A DNA stretch of 64,000 bases from Rhyzopertha dominica (GCA_025024175.1 QCXZ01000003.1:61088023-61152022), one strand, 5' to 3'; shown: positions 33,001 through 43,499, counted from the first letter of the stretch. Numbers and translations: made by a program. The notes: a model not told the origin generated them from the letters alone.

Positions 33001-33740
33001 GAAAAGAAAATTATGCATAAAAAGCGCAAAAGACAAAAATTACGGAACGTTATATTGAACGTCGTTCACAACGTTTTCTAATTTAAAATCTTAATGCGTT
33101 TTTTTAATCTTAGAACTGAGAGTATTAAAATTTTCTGAAGATATCAAAATAAGCCTCTCATACATTTTTAGCTTCCCAGTGAACCCTAAATCACTGATTT
33201 TTTTGTTCATGTTTTTACGACTTCCTTGACAAACAATTACTGAGGAACAATATCACCTTTTAATTCATTTGCAAGTGTGACAACGGCAAGTATTATTTTG
33301 AGGTTTTGCAAAGTAGATTTTTGACTATTCTTTTTGCCTTTCCTTTAACTAATGCCCAAAATAAGAACAAATTTGCAATTTCGTTTGACAATAATGTTTT
33401 AAACTGATAGTTGTTGTCAAATGTTTTGTTGACAACTTTTCGAAGAGCTTTCTTCGTTCATAGATTGCAGAAAATAGCATGAGCTGGGACTTCAACCAAA
33501 TGTTATTCGACCCATTACCCTATTGCATGCTATTAAATAATTGAAATATCAACAAGATCCTACCATCTTTGCTGCAACATAACTGATTAATTCAGCAACC
33601 CTCGTGACTATTACGAACAAACAATGCAAATTTTTATTTTAATGCGTAATTACACAAAATACTCAAAAAAAACACAGCACTTCCTTTACTCAATGTACAG
33701 GCAATCATCCATCCAAACCAATCTCGAGACTGAAAGCCCT
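33001..33740. other. Spacer
   Basis: No exon is seen. The poly(A) signal for the next cassette (plus TTTATT) is at 33633-33638. Confidence 0.45.
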
Positions 33741-33934
33741 TCAAAATCTTTCCTCGAATTTGTGCCGATTAATGTGGTGCTTCATGTAAAAATTGTATCG
33801 TGCTACGTACGGACAGTGGGGGCACTTAATAGACGGTGCTTTACCGCCACATTCTACTTTTACGTGTCTTAAGAGCGACGATTTGTTCTTGTAGGACCTC
33901 CTGCAGCTGAAGCACTCGAAGGGCCCGCCTAGGC
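33741..33934 (-). CDS. lola: lola alternative terminal exon, C2HC + C2H2
   Basis: The acceptor cccattgcag gives G-L-G-G-P-F-E. Finger 1 is C-FS-C-RRSYKNKSSLLR-H-VKVE-C, with a long linker GGKAPSIK. Finger 2 is C-PH-C-PYVARYNFYMKH-H-INR-H. It ends KFEERF then TGA. A second AG six bases inside the exon would also keep the frame and give a form two residues shorter. Confidence 0.9.
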
Positions 33935-34964
33935 CTGCAATGGGACCAGAAGTTAACATCCCAAAAGTGCCTCAACGAGCATCACTCGTCTCGCCAGAGA
34001 AAAAAATAAAATTGCCTGCTAGTAAGCAAGTTGCAGCAGCAGTTATCACTACTTCAAACTAGTAATTTTGCTTATTATTTTGTCAATAGATGAACCAATT
34101 TTAGATCGTACTTGCTAATGCTGCCCTATTTAATGGTGCTGCATTCTTGTTTAGATGTCAGCAATATGACGAAAATTACCTATGTATGTAGACAGATATT
34201 ACTAAACGTTACAACAAAATTCTTTAAAATTGATTCTGGTTGAAACTCCTTTAGCAAAATTGAGATAAAACAGGTGACTGAAAAATCCATTACGAAACAG
34301 AATTTATATGCAGAACTTTAAAGTTTAGCCACCATATAAATAAAAATGATTGTAGACTTTTAATTCTGCGATTTTGTGAAATACTATACTATATGAAATC
34401 TGGTATTTTAAATTTTGAGCATGCATGTTAGTGACGAAATAAATGACACAAAGATGAGAAAACATTACCATTTAGCAAGAGATCTCTTGTATGTATTTAA
34501 AAGACATGCTTCCTACCAATTTTATGCCAAAACCATATCGAGAAAAATTAAAAATTTTGGTAATCAAGACTAAGTGCTCCTCATGAATGGTAAACAGCAT
34601 GATGAACCACCATCCAACTGTTGTCCCAGAGTGAAGATCCAAGTGCATCCACATCCACAGAGCATGACCAACCAAAGGTTTTGCGAACTTCGGCACGATA
34701 CTAATACGTATACTGGACTTTATTTTACATAACAGGTCATGACACAGACAGGAACTTTATACTATGCACAAAATATGGCACTTATGTATACAATCGCCTT
34801 CGGCTCTATCTGTAAATAAATACTTTGATATAACCTACTCCTCCAAGATGAAAGCGTTACTTTACATTTTTGAGATCCACGCACTTTGAGTAACGTGGCA
34901 AATTTTTCATTTACAAGAAAGAGAACTAGCTGAATTTGCCAAGTTACATTTTCGTGTTAGATTT
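33935..34964. other. Spacer of about 1 kb
   Basis: No finger exon is seen. The minus frame at 34472-34696 has no recognised domain. Confidence 0.45.
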
Positions 34965-35239
34965 CTATGAAACGTCGAACTTTAACGGTACAACTGTCAA
35001 ATATCGGTTATTAGGAATTCTATGTTGCGTCTCGCAATGTCTCTTTAGATTGGACTGCTGATGAAATTTACGGGCACAGAAATTGCATTCGAAACGTGCC
35101 TGTTTGCCACACTCATACACCATGTGCCTACGCATGTTGCCTCGATGCTTGTAGATTTTCCCGCAATTTCCACACGGAAAACCATCATGAAGGAAATTTA
35201 CTATGCCCCCGGTATGGGACATACGCCAATGTCTTTCGC
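34965..35239 (-). CDS. lola: lola alternative terminal exon, C2HC + C2H2
   Basis: Two AGs are candidates. Only ttatttccag keeps phase 1, giving G-E-R-H-W-R. A leader of about 20 residues precedes finger 1 (C-GN-C-GKIYKHRGNMRR-H-MVYE-C) and finger 2 (C-NF-C-ARKFHQQSNLKR-H-CETQ-H). The tail is RIPNNRYLTVVPLKFDVS. The upstream AG (caacag) would shift the frame. Confidence 0.92.
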
Positions 35240-36109
35240 CTGGAAATAAATACTGTTGTACTAGTAATTTCATTCGTCAACAAACTGTGCTTTTGACTAA
35301 CTTGCTAGCATACTGAAACCTATCGTTGGCCAATGAGAGGGTACAAGAAAACATTACGCATATTTCAAAATGTTTATTGAGAGCATTAAGTACACTTTAT
35401 TTTAGCTGTATTGTTTAGATGGCCTGGCAGTGAACCCGCAGCTCTGGTTACCACTGAAACAACAAAGAAGGCCGCATTGAAAGCGTGAAATGCACCTACG
35501 AACTAGTCGCAAGATTTTATGAATCAATCAAATTTTAATACAAAAAACTGACTGCACATGAACATTTAAAAATGAAGCAAAAGTCTTTTAGTACAACAAA
35601 TTAAATTTCGACTGCATTAAGAATGTGATTCAAAATATTAACTGGAATTTTGACTAATAAAAATAAAATGACCAAACTTACTTGTCAAATCCTTGTTGAT
35701 TCGACATCCTCGGCGGTGAAGACAAGGAACAAGGTAGGAAAACAAAAGAAGTTAGTAATAAGCATGCAAGTGAAGAGAAGGAATCAAAAGAGGGGTTTCT
35801 TCGAGCGCTCAAGTCGTCCATGGGCTGGTCCTCTCCACTGCCTCAGAGTAGCTTCCATCGTTGCTCCCATCGGGTTTAGTACAGCTTTTAATTTTTGTTT
35901 TAAAAATTTATTTTGAAATTTCTAAGCCCGCCTCCACCCAGTCCGGGCGTCTCTGAAGGAAACACCCGGCCTCCTTACTCTAAGTCAAAACGGGATGGGT
36001 TCAGAGTATAGCAATCGGGTGCTGCAGACACACGATCGGTACATCAGAAACCACCCATTTTTTGATTTTTTTTATAATGAACTAGTGATGATGCAATGCA
36101 TGTTTATAT
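35240..36109. other. Spacer
   Basis: No exon is seen. A relatively GC-rich patch at 35800-36000 has no coding assignment. Confidence 0.45.
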
Positions 36110-36315
36110 TTAGACTAGACCATTGAAAGTATCACGAAGTTCATGTTTAAACTTCTTTTCGTGATTGCGCAGGATGTCTCTTCTAGAGAACTTTCTCATA
36201 CATACGCCGCAAGAAAACTGCTTAGCAACACCGCACTCGTATCTCAGGTGACGTTCTAAAGTATATTGGATTGAGTATAGGCGTCCGCAACGAAGACATC
36301 TGTACGGGGGACACA
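36110..36315 (-). CDS. lola: lola alternative terminal exon, first zinc-finger cassette after the common exons
   Basis: The acceptor tttgttgcag gives V-C-P-P-Y-R. Finger 1 is C-LR-C-GRLYSIQYTLER-H-LRYE-C and finger 2 is C-GV-C-MRKFSRRDILRN-H-EKKFK-H, with a five-residue His spacer. It ends ELRDTFNGLV then TAA. It is the closest finger exon to the constant part of the gene, separated from it by the hairpin-bearing intron. Confidence 0.92.
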
Positions 36316-36859
36316 CTGCAACAAACCATTCACACTTCACACGCCGGAAGACCAACCACTACGAACATAGAGCTGGCAAGCTTAATTTTCATACGTTTGC
36401 TTTATACATACACAATTTTCGTGGTAGTTTGAGGCGTATGCCACCGAAAATTGTTACCTTCACTAGTTAAGTATAGTTATGATAACGATCATCACTGGAA
36501 TAAGTATCAAACGACCACAAAAACGAGTGCTTGCCGTTGAATTACGTCAATAAAGTATGAAGCAAATCAACAGCGCTTTAAAGTAAACGGAAGAAAACCA
36601 AGGTTTGCTAATGTGTTGGCCTCCTATATATCACACAAAGCATCAAGACACGCAAGGGGGTTCACAACTGACACGCATTAACACCAAAATGTAAATTATT
36701 AAAACAGTTGCGCAAAATCGAGCAAGACGTCACACATTTATATATTTTTCAGCATAGCTTTTATAAAAGAGATCGCAACAAAAAAATGAAGTAACCGAAA
36801 CATTGATACGTATGTCCCGGTTAATTTTACTTACCATACTTACGCGTAAAATAGCTGTT
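36316..36859. other. lola: Intron sequence between hairpin array and first cassette
   Basis: No exon or repeat is seen here. Confidence 0.45.
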
Positions 36860-38866
36860 TACCTCGTTACTTGCGTAACTACAAAAAAATATGTATACCT
36901 CGTTACAAATGTAACTACAAATTTCAATCTGCCACGCCTTTAATACTGTATCATTCATTTCTTGATTCACAGATAGGTAGTTAACACTGGAATGTATCTG
37001 TTGCAACATCGCTTTTTGCAAAAAAATCACTACTGCAATAAACATTGATGTTGCATTATATGATAATAGCAGCTGCCACTAGCATAGTAATGGAACATTA
37101 ATGAATATATAACAGTGGAAAGTAACTTTTGTGCTATAAAAATAAGTGCAACATATAATTTTCAGTATTATTACAACTTATGTGAAATCAGAAATAAATG
37201 TAATAAGGTAACCTGCAAGAAATTGAAATATTAAACATCAACCCCTGTCCCCAAAAAATTACAAACAGTAGATAAAAAGACAGCGTCAAAAATGAACAAA
37301 GTAAACACTTAAACTAAATTAACCCTACATATTACCTGTATTGTTTAATACTAATTACCTGTGTGAAATTACCTCGTTACAAACACATTCGTGCATGTAA
37401 CTACCAAATTAATGGAGTTGTTTTAACCTCACTACATACAAATTTGCATGTAGCTATGTATATCTTGAGATGACCTGTAAAAAAGTACCTCGCTGTGCAT
37501 TTACATACACAACTACAAAAGACTGGAAAAACAAACAAAATCATGAAAATGTACCTGATATCGTTTTCCTCTTATAAAATGGACAAACCCATTAAAAAAT
37601 TTGCCAGTTTGACCACAATATAAGATAGAAAAGTACCTCGCTGTGCAATTACATGCGCAACTACAAGACTGGAAAATCAAAATTACTAGATTATGAAAAT
37701 ACACTAGATGCTTCCTCTTATAAAATGGACAAACCTTTAAAATAGTTTTTTTCCGGTTTGGCCATAATATAAGAGATGAACTGTGATTGAAATGTAAAAC
37801 GACTACCTCGCTGCGCATAGACATGCGCAACTATTAAATGCTGAAATAAAAGGAAATTATTACATAATAAACACTCCTCTTATAAAATGGACAAACTTAT
37901 AAAAATATTTATCGCAAGTTTGGCCATAATACAAGAAGACAAATGGAAAGTAGTACCTCGCTGTGCATAAACATACACAACTACAAATTATGGAATAAAA
38001 ATGAATTTTTTTTCTTAATGCAACATATTACAATTCATCCCCTTATAAAATGGACAAACCCGCAAAAACATTTATTCAGTTTGGCCATTGTACAAGAAAA
38101 TAGAACTGTAATTGGCGCATTAAGGTAAATATTTCAAACTTACTGTAGTAAGCATTCTTGTACCTATAATTGCCCCCCCCCCAATACCTCATTACATGCA
38201 ATTCAAACATGTAACTACATGAACCCACATTAATCTGCCTTTTTGCCAACTCCATTGTTACAAACACCATTAAGAATTAGCAATTAAAGTTTTTATTATA
38301 CCTGCAAAAATATTGCAGGTGTAATAAAAACATTAGTTACCAATTTTCTCCTGTGCCTCCAACAAGAAGCAACCCAAAAAACATTGATACCTCACTAAAA
38401 TTAAAACATTTGAATAAATGCAAAGTATACCTCGTTACATACTTCAAAGTATGTTAACTACACCCTTAATGTACCTCATCATGCCAAAAAGGCATGATTA
38501 CACCCACTGCATGACAACGACCGAAACAAGTGTAGCAACTTAGAAAGCAGAAACAAGTGTTTTTACTTCCTAAAAATGCAAACAACTGCTTCGGTAGAAG
38601 TCTACCTCACTGCATACAAATGTATACAGCTACTTGTGCATGAAGTAATTACACAAATATGCAATTACCCCACAGAAAAAAGCACTTCACCAACATAAAA
38701 TTGAGCCGATGGTGATGGTTCGTAGAATATGTACCCTTAAAGATGAAGTACAGTAAGAGGACATACTTCGAAGAACCACATTTTTGCACAAACCAATAAA
38801 GTATAGCATGTGCAAAAATAATAAATTGGTTGTATACCTCACTGTGCCCAAGTGGAACACAGCTAC
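36860..38866 (-). repeat. Array of 13 short hairpins flanked by splice-site-like ends
   Basis: Units on the plus strand: 36860-36882, 36896-36918, 37370-37404, 37424-37457, 37486-37516, 37634-37664, 37804-37834, 37954-37984, 38185-38218, 38428-38461, 38472-38501, 38603-38633, 38835-38866. Each starts (T/A)ACCTC, then an inverted repeat (for example GTTAC...GTAAC, ACATAC...GTATGT, GCATAC...GTATAC), then CTAC or a close variant. The stem sequences differ between units while pairing is kept. On the lola strand all 13 read ...GAG|GT after the hairpin and 12 have AG just before it, so each mimics an exon of 16-28 nt. Units 5-8 sit in a tandem repeat of about 150 bp. Function is unknown; an RNA-level role in choosing the terminal exon is my inference. 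Confidence 0.85.
37571..38096 (-). repeat. Second hairpin family interleaved with the array
   Basis: Four copies (37571-37624, 37717-37773, 37879-37935, 38042-38096) have CTTATAAAATGGACAAAC facing GTTTGGCCATAATATAAG across a loop of about 18-21 nt, giving stems of about 18 bp with a few mismatches. They alternate with hairpins 5-8 of the array. The loops differ; the arms are strongly alike. Confidence 0.85.
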
Positions 38867-39851
38867 ATAAAGTTTGATACATACCAGTAAAATATGACAA
38901 TTTTTTTACAAGACAAACCACAATGTGGTTGATTATGCTAAAAATAGTACCATGGACATGTTATTATAAAGAAGCATGCACATGTAATCAAATGTTAGAC
39001 CAATGTATAGATTTAGATTCAGATAGAAGGCCAACATTACGTACTTTACTTTCTACGAAACAAACAATATGCCTCCTTGCCAGTTGAAGATCTATTAAAA
39101 TGTTATTAATCGATAGAGGCGTATTGCTTGGCTCGACAAATGCATATATACTTTGTACACCAAACTTTACACTAACACTTGCAAATATGTGGCAAAGCTG
39201 TAGAGAAAAATAAACAAAAATAAATAAATCAAAAGCTCTGTGAAACGTGACAGTTCAAACACCCGAGACTCCAGCAAGTCCCTGACGTTCAGGAATCAAA
39301 ATGTGTAGATACCAATACCAAAAAAAAAACAACAAAGTTGATTCCAAGCTTATTAAGGTTTAATGCCATCCCCATTTTGATTCCAACACCGCTCTCCCCC
39401 TTCCTACCTTTCAGAAGCCTGAGAACTGGCCATCCTGCGGTATATTTCAACACTACAGTCAAAGTTCGCGAATTTACTGGATTATGTATAGCAAAAACAA
39501 ATAAATTAACGGCACTTTAAAAAATTTCAACACCTCACACAGAATAATGTTCTCACTGTCACTTCACCAATGGGGGGAGAGGGTTAAATAAAGGAAAAGC
39601 TACCAAGAAGAACTACGAAAACAAAATAAAGCAGGGGGCAAGCAAAACACAAAAAATAATCAGAGACTGGATGAATACAAGGGTGTAAGCTTTGCCACGT
39701 ACATTACAAGTGTGAAAAAACCCCTCAACCAACTTGCAAATAGTGCACAGAAGACGTCGATACAAAAGCTGAAACGTTTACGAAACTCGCCCCGCCACAC
39801 TTTTTGCACGAGGGTAAAGAGGCACCAAGTGAGATGGATCGTAAATCTTAC
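38867..39851. other. lola: Intron sequence
   Basis: This lies between the hairpin array and the 90-nt exon. No coding signal is seen. Confidence 0.45.
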
Positions 39852-39941
39852 CTTGAGAATCGCGATGTGCTCCTACAGCCTCTTGTGCGGCTAAAAATAC
39901 TTCGTCCTGACTCTGATTGCCGATATGCCAACCGCCGTAAC
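39852..39941 (-). CDS. lola: lola internal 90-nt coding exon, phase 1 to phase 1
   Basis: The acceptor cgtttcag and the strong donor CAAG|gtaaga bound exactly 30 codons with no stop: a junction Gly, then YGGWHIGNQSQDEVF, LAAQEAVGAHRDSQ, and a trailing G. Entry and exit phases equal those of the linker exon donor and of every terminal cassette. It can therefore be included or skipped without changing frame. It lies downstream of the HTH terminal exon, so only isoforms using the zinc-finger or FLYWCH cassettes can contain it. The domain is unknown. Confidence 0.8.
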
Positions 39942-39998
39942 CTGAAACGCACGCATATCGACCGGGTTAAACAAAAATAACAAGAAACGTAATATGTT

Positions 39999-40267
39999 TT
40001 AATATTTAATCTTAATGTTCAACTTTTTCAAATAGTGCTGCAAACTGGTGCGCTTTATGCCGTACAAGTAAGACGCTTTAGTGACGGTTAAGCCGCGGTT
40101 CAGTATCGCGTCCAACGCATTCCTCAGACTTATTCTCGAGTACTTGCGTATGGAGCCTTGGAGAACTCGCAGCAACGGCTCAATTTCAAACTCGACATCG
40201 TTATCAACTAGGTTGAACGGCCCGTCAACGTCTGGTGGAATGGTGTGGCTCTCTCGCATTAACAAAT
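39999..40267 (-). CDS. lola: lola alternative terminal exon with pipsqueak-type HTH
   Basis: The acceptor ttggtgttttag and phase-1 entry give D-L-L-M-R-E-S. After about 35 acidic residues (DVDGPFNLVDNDVEFEIEP) comes a Psq-type helix-turn-helix: RKYSRISLRNALDAILNRG, then LTVTKASYLYGIKRTSLQHYL, with the A-x2-Y-G-I-x-R-x-S-L core of that DNA-binding family. It ends KIKY then TAA, 89 codons in all. It contains no zinc finger. It is the first terminal exon reached from the BTB exons, which would give a BTB-HTH protein. Splicing to the BTB module is inferred from phase and strand. Confidence 0.85.
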
Positions 40268-40857
40268 CTAAAACACCAACCACTGTTTTCCACCAAACAT
40301 TCACCGGGCGGCCTCACCGTTCTACTTCCAAACCCTAAACCCATCTGTCAAAAAGCAGGCAACATAATATAAAATGTGTACCAAAAAAAATTATATGCCA
40401 CAATTTCTCACATCCAAAGTTCACCGTTTGTATAAAATGAACCAAATAATTTATGTAACAATTTATATACCCACAAAATTAAATCAGCTAAACAACCTGA
40501 ATTCAGAATCTTGTGGTTTTTTGAAAAAAAACAAATCTTGAACTAGTCAGTGTCAAAAACACCACTACAGAACAAAAAATTGCAAAAGATCCTAAATTAA
40601 GCAATGGGCATAGCTAATGAGGGGTTTTAGGGGCTTTCCCTATTGGCAAAAACAAATTAGAAATAAGTTTGTTTCTTTGGGTGACTATTGGGAGTGAGCG
40701 TGACATTGTGTAAACAAACACAATTTCGTGCGAAAATTGAATCAGTAAATTTGTGGGAACAGAAATCAGCTAACGTACATGGGACAAAACACTTCAGACT
40801 CCCAAGTCAGTAGCTTCAACATAATTTAGATAATCATGGCACGCGACTGCAAGCATC
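40268..40857. other. lola: Intron sequence
   Basis: No exon is seen. Confidence 0.4.
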
Positions 40858-41250
40858 TTCAGTAGTAGTCAAAGTATGACTACCACTGAAAATCCCGACA
40901 GTCGTGTGCAACGGAATATCTGGTTTATGATCAACCAACAACCAGGAATCATCACACACGACTTTCGATATTATGGTGGTAGTCGTAATTTGACTACTAC
41001 TGAAGATGCCGACAGTCGTATGCGACGAAACATCTGGTTTATGATCAACCACCAAAACAAAGGCAAAACAGTCTAAATACACTTATTAAACTTCATTACA
41101 TAGAAAAAGTACAAAATTTCAAATGTAAACACTTATTTTTCAGAAAAAATGTTCATAAAAATACTTCAAGCTTTCAAAAAGTATCGGTTCAGCTATTTTA
41201 TAAAGCTGGATGAAGAAGCGGAGTGGTAGTCAAAATTTGTCTACCACTGA
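40858..41250 (-). repeat. Three further intronic hairpins
   Basis: Hairpins at 40858-40890, 40975-41001 and 41221-41250 share the core (A/G)GTAGTC...GACTACCACTGAA. The first two belong to a tandem repeat of about 118 bp that also carries GACAGTCGT and ATCTGGTTTATGATCAACCA. They lie in the intron just downstream of the BTB/linker exon donor at 41633. Sequence and loop lengths differ from the 37-kb array. Confidence 0.75.
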
Positions 41251-41632
41251 AGATGCCCATGGCATGAGTGACGAAACTTTTAGTGAATGTAGAAACAGTA
41301 CGATCAGAAAAGCTAGTTTTTGCAAGCTTATAAAACGGCAGTAAAATACTTTAATAACTGAACTGATGTATGAAGGTAGTTTAATTTCGTTTTCAAGAAG
41401 CAAAAAAAAAACTATTTCGAATTTGTGTGTAGAAGAGCATGTGAATGTGGGTTAAACTTCATGAGATTTGGTAAAATTATTGAGCTGTAATATGTTTACA
41501 ATATTAAAAAAGTTTAGAGAAAAATTAAGAAAACTGACAATCTTAAAATGAAACAATTGCATAAACTAATTAATAAATGTGTCTAGAGCTGGAAGTAGAA
41601 TTTTTAACTGACAGAAAAAAGTTAATATTCAC

Positions 41633-42383
41633 CTTGACTCGATCCTTCACCCGCATTGCCATGACTAGGCCCAGCACCATCATCCATTTGTTCCATATTG
41701 CTAATGTCGTCATCGTCCAACGTTAAATCCTCAATACTATCCTCGTTCATCTCGTCAACATACTCAGACTTTGGTTCTAGCATCAGTTCAGAATGTGTTT
41801 CTAGTTTCTCTTTGATAATAGGAACTTGGGCGACTTCGGGCTCTTTATGCCTCGTCAACACTTCGGATTTGGTTTCTATTTGATCAGGCACATCGGCGGC
41901 TAACTTAGAGGCGGACACAGGTAACGCAGTCGGAATGTTTTGGGCGGGTGCTTGGTTGCTGTGAGATTCTGAGGAATTCGAAGCGTCGTGGTTGTCCAGG
42001 TCGTCTTGGCTCCTGCGTCTTATTCTCTTTCGCTTCCGAGAGCCGGGCGACTGTGAACCCTCCCTGGACGGGCCGTCGTCCAGTTCCCTCGTCTTACGTT
42101 GCTCTATCGTTAGACCCTGGACCCTCGGTAATGAAGGTGCGGGCGGGGGACTCTTTGGGGGAGGGACAGGCACTGTCTTTCTCGTTTCCGTTTCACCTTT
42201 TCTATTGTCGGAAAGGCCCTTGATCTGCAGCGACTCTGCCGCCTTTAATAACGCTCCTAACTGGTCCTGCGATATGTTCACCTCCCCTCTATACATATAG
42301 TCCATCATGGCTTTAAGCTCTTGGTATTTAACATCTTTCAATATGAAAATTGGATGCTTATCGTAGTTCTGAGACAGCAAAGT
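41633..42383 (-). CDS. lola: lola coding exon: BTB second half and linker
   Basis: The acceptor ttttttag is followed by TLLSQNYDKHPIFILKDVKY, which continues in frame from YFE of the previous exon. It completes the BTB/POZ dimerisation domain (DYMYRGEVNISQDQL, AESLQIKGL) within about 60 residues. The rest is a disordered linker: Pro-rich (PVPPPKSPPPAPSLP), a basic patch RKRKRIRRRSQDD that could be a nuclear-localisation signal, Ser/Asn-rich, then strongly acidic (NEDSIEDLTLDDDDISNME). The donor TCAAG|gtgaat leaves phase 1, the phase all terminal cassettes need. Confidence 0.95.
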
Positions 42384-43272
42384 CTAAAAAATTACGGAAA
42401 TATTGAAATACTCGCCACACAAAACATAACTTAATAATGATAGAAATACAATTCAGCAATGAGCTTAGCCATGACATAATATTGCAGGTTTTTTATTGTT
42501 GCCATACCAAACAAGCTGAAAATTTGCATAGGTACCCAAAATGGTACTCCAAACTAATCTGGAATTAATTACAATCTGTGAAAGTAACAGCCAAAATTTG
42601 CACCCAACCTATGAACCACACTAAGCAGAATCACCAAATCTCACCTGTGTAATAAAGTTATATGAAAAAAGTAAAGCAANTATTCTGTAGCAACTCTCGA
42701 ATATTTATTCGTGTACATCAATCATGCGGAGAGGAATATATAACACTGCATACAATTACTTTATTTGAAAACATTCTACATCGTAAAGTGGTTCCAAATG
42801 CAATAAACGCTAATTCTTTAAAAACCAGCAGTAAACGCAACAGTGGCGTAACCAGAAAATTAAATTGGGGGGGGCAAGCCTTAAACACAAGAAAAAACCA
42901 GACGAGGTGTGACAAATTATGTTTATAATTTGCTAAAATGTTTAATATAAACAAACCAGCAGTTTGCAACAAATATGTACTGTTAATGTAAAAAGCTGCT
43001 ATTCCATTGATAAAATAACTTAGTTCCTGGGGGGGGCAATTGCCCCTCTGCTCCCCCCTTGTTACGCCACTGAAACGCAGCAGACGAAATTCATACCATT
43101 TCAAAATACACTCAAATTTTCAGCTTATTTAGTTAAAAGTTTCACTTAAATTCACAACACAACGAAGATAAAAAAAAAACAATAATTCAACAAGCTTAAC
43201 TAATTATATTTATATTAACTTGCAAATTCAAAATAATTATTCAAAGTGTAAAAATTGTAAAAAGGCGCTTAC
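42384..43272. other. lola: Intron between the two BTB exons
   Basis: An 889-bp intron splitting the BTB domain in phase 0, with a hAT-like MITE inside it at 42841-43072. Confidence 0.8.
42841..43072. mobile_element. hAT-like MITE with 8-bp target duplication
   Basis: The terminal inverted repeats CAGTGGCGTAAC and GTTACGCCACTG are perfect over 12 bp, each followed inward by a G-run. Flanking octamers AAACGCAA (42833-42840) and AAACGCAG (43073-43080) match at 7 of 8 positions. That fits the 8-bp target duplication and CAGTG-type ends of hAT elements. There is no transposase, so it is non-autonomous. Confidence 0.82.
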
Positions 43273-43453
43273 CTCAAAATATGGGCTACACGCGGAGAGG
43301 ACAACTTTGTGAGCATTTAAGAACTTCCCTTCAGCAGCCAACGTACAGTCCACTAATGTGCCATTTTCTAGGAGGGTATCGAATACTGCTACTAATGTCG
43401 ATTGGTGGTTGTTCCACCTCAGGCAGAATTGTTGATCGTCGTCCATCTTTAAA
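43273..43453 (-). CDS. lola: lola first coding exon: start codon and BTB first half
   Basis: The acceptor atgttttcag is followed by a 7-nt leader tttaaag and ATG at 43446. The protein starts [20 protein letters not shown] and continues through [20 protein letters not shown] to CSPYFE. This is the N-terminal half of the BTB/POZ domain in the form typical of lola and tramtrack-group proteins. The donor GAG|gtaagc ends in phase 0. The longer frame with a hydrophobic N-terminus runs back through the intron and is not a signal peptide. Confidence 0.96.
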
Positions 43454-43499
43454 CTGAAAACATAACAAGCTGATAAAGATAAAAGGCCGAAGAGAACCG

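Noticed and set aside
36860..38866. CRISPR-like reading of the regularly spaced hairpins
   Set aside because: The repeats are inverted, of variable sequence and lie in an animal intron; there are no spacers of constant length and no cas genes.
41698..42300. Plus-strand frames of 60-100 codons over the BTB linker exon
   Set aside because: They are antisense shadows of a compositionally biased Pro/Ser/Asp-rich exon.
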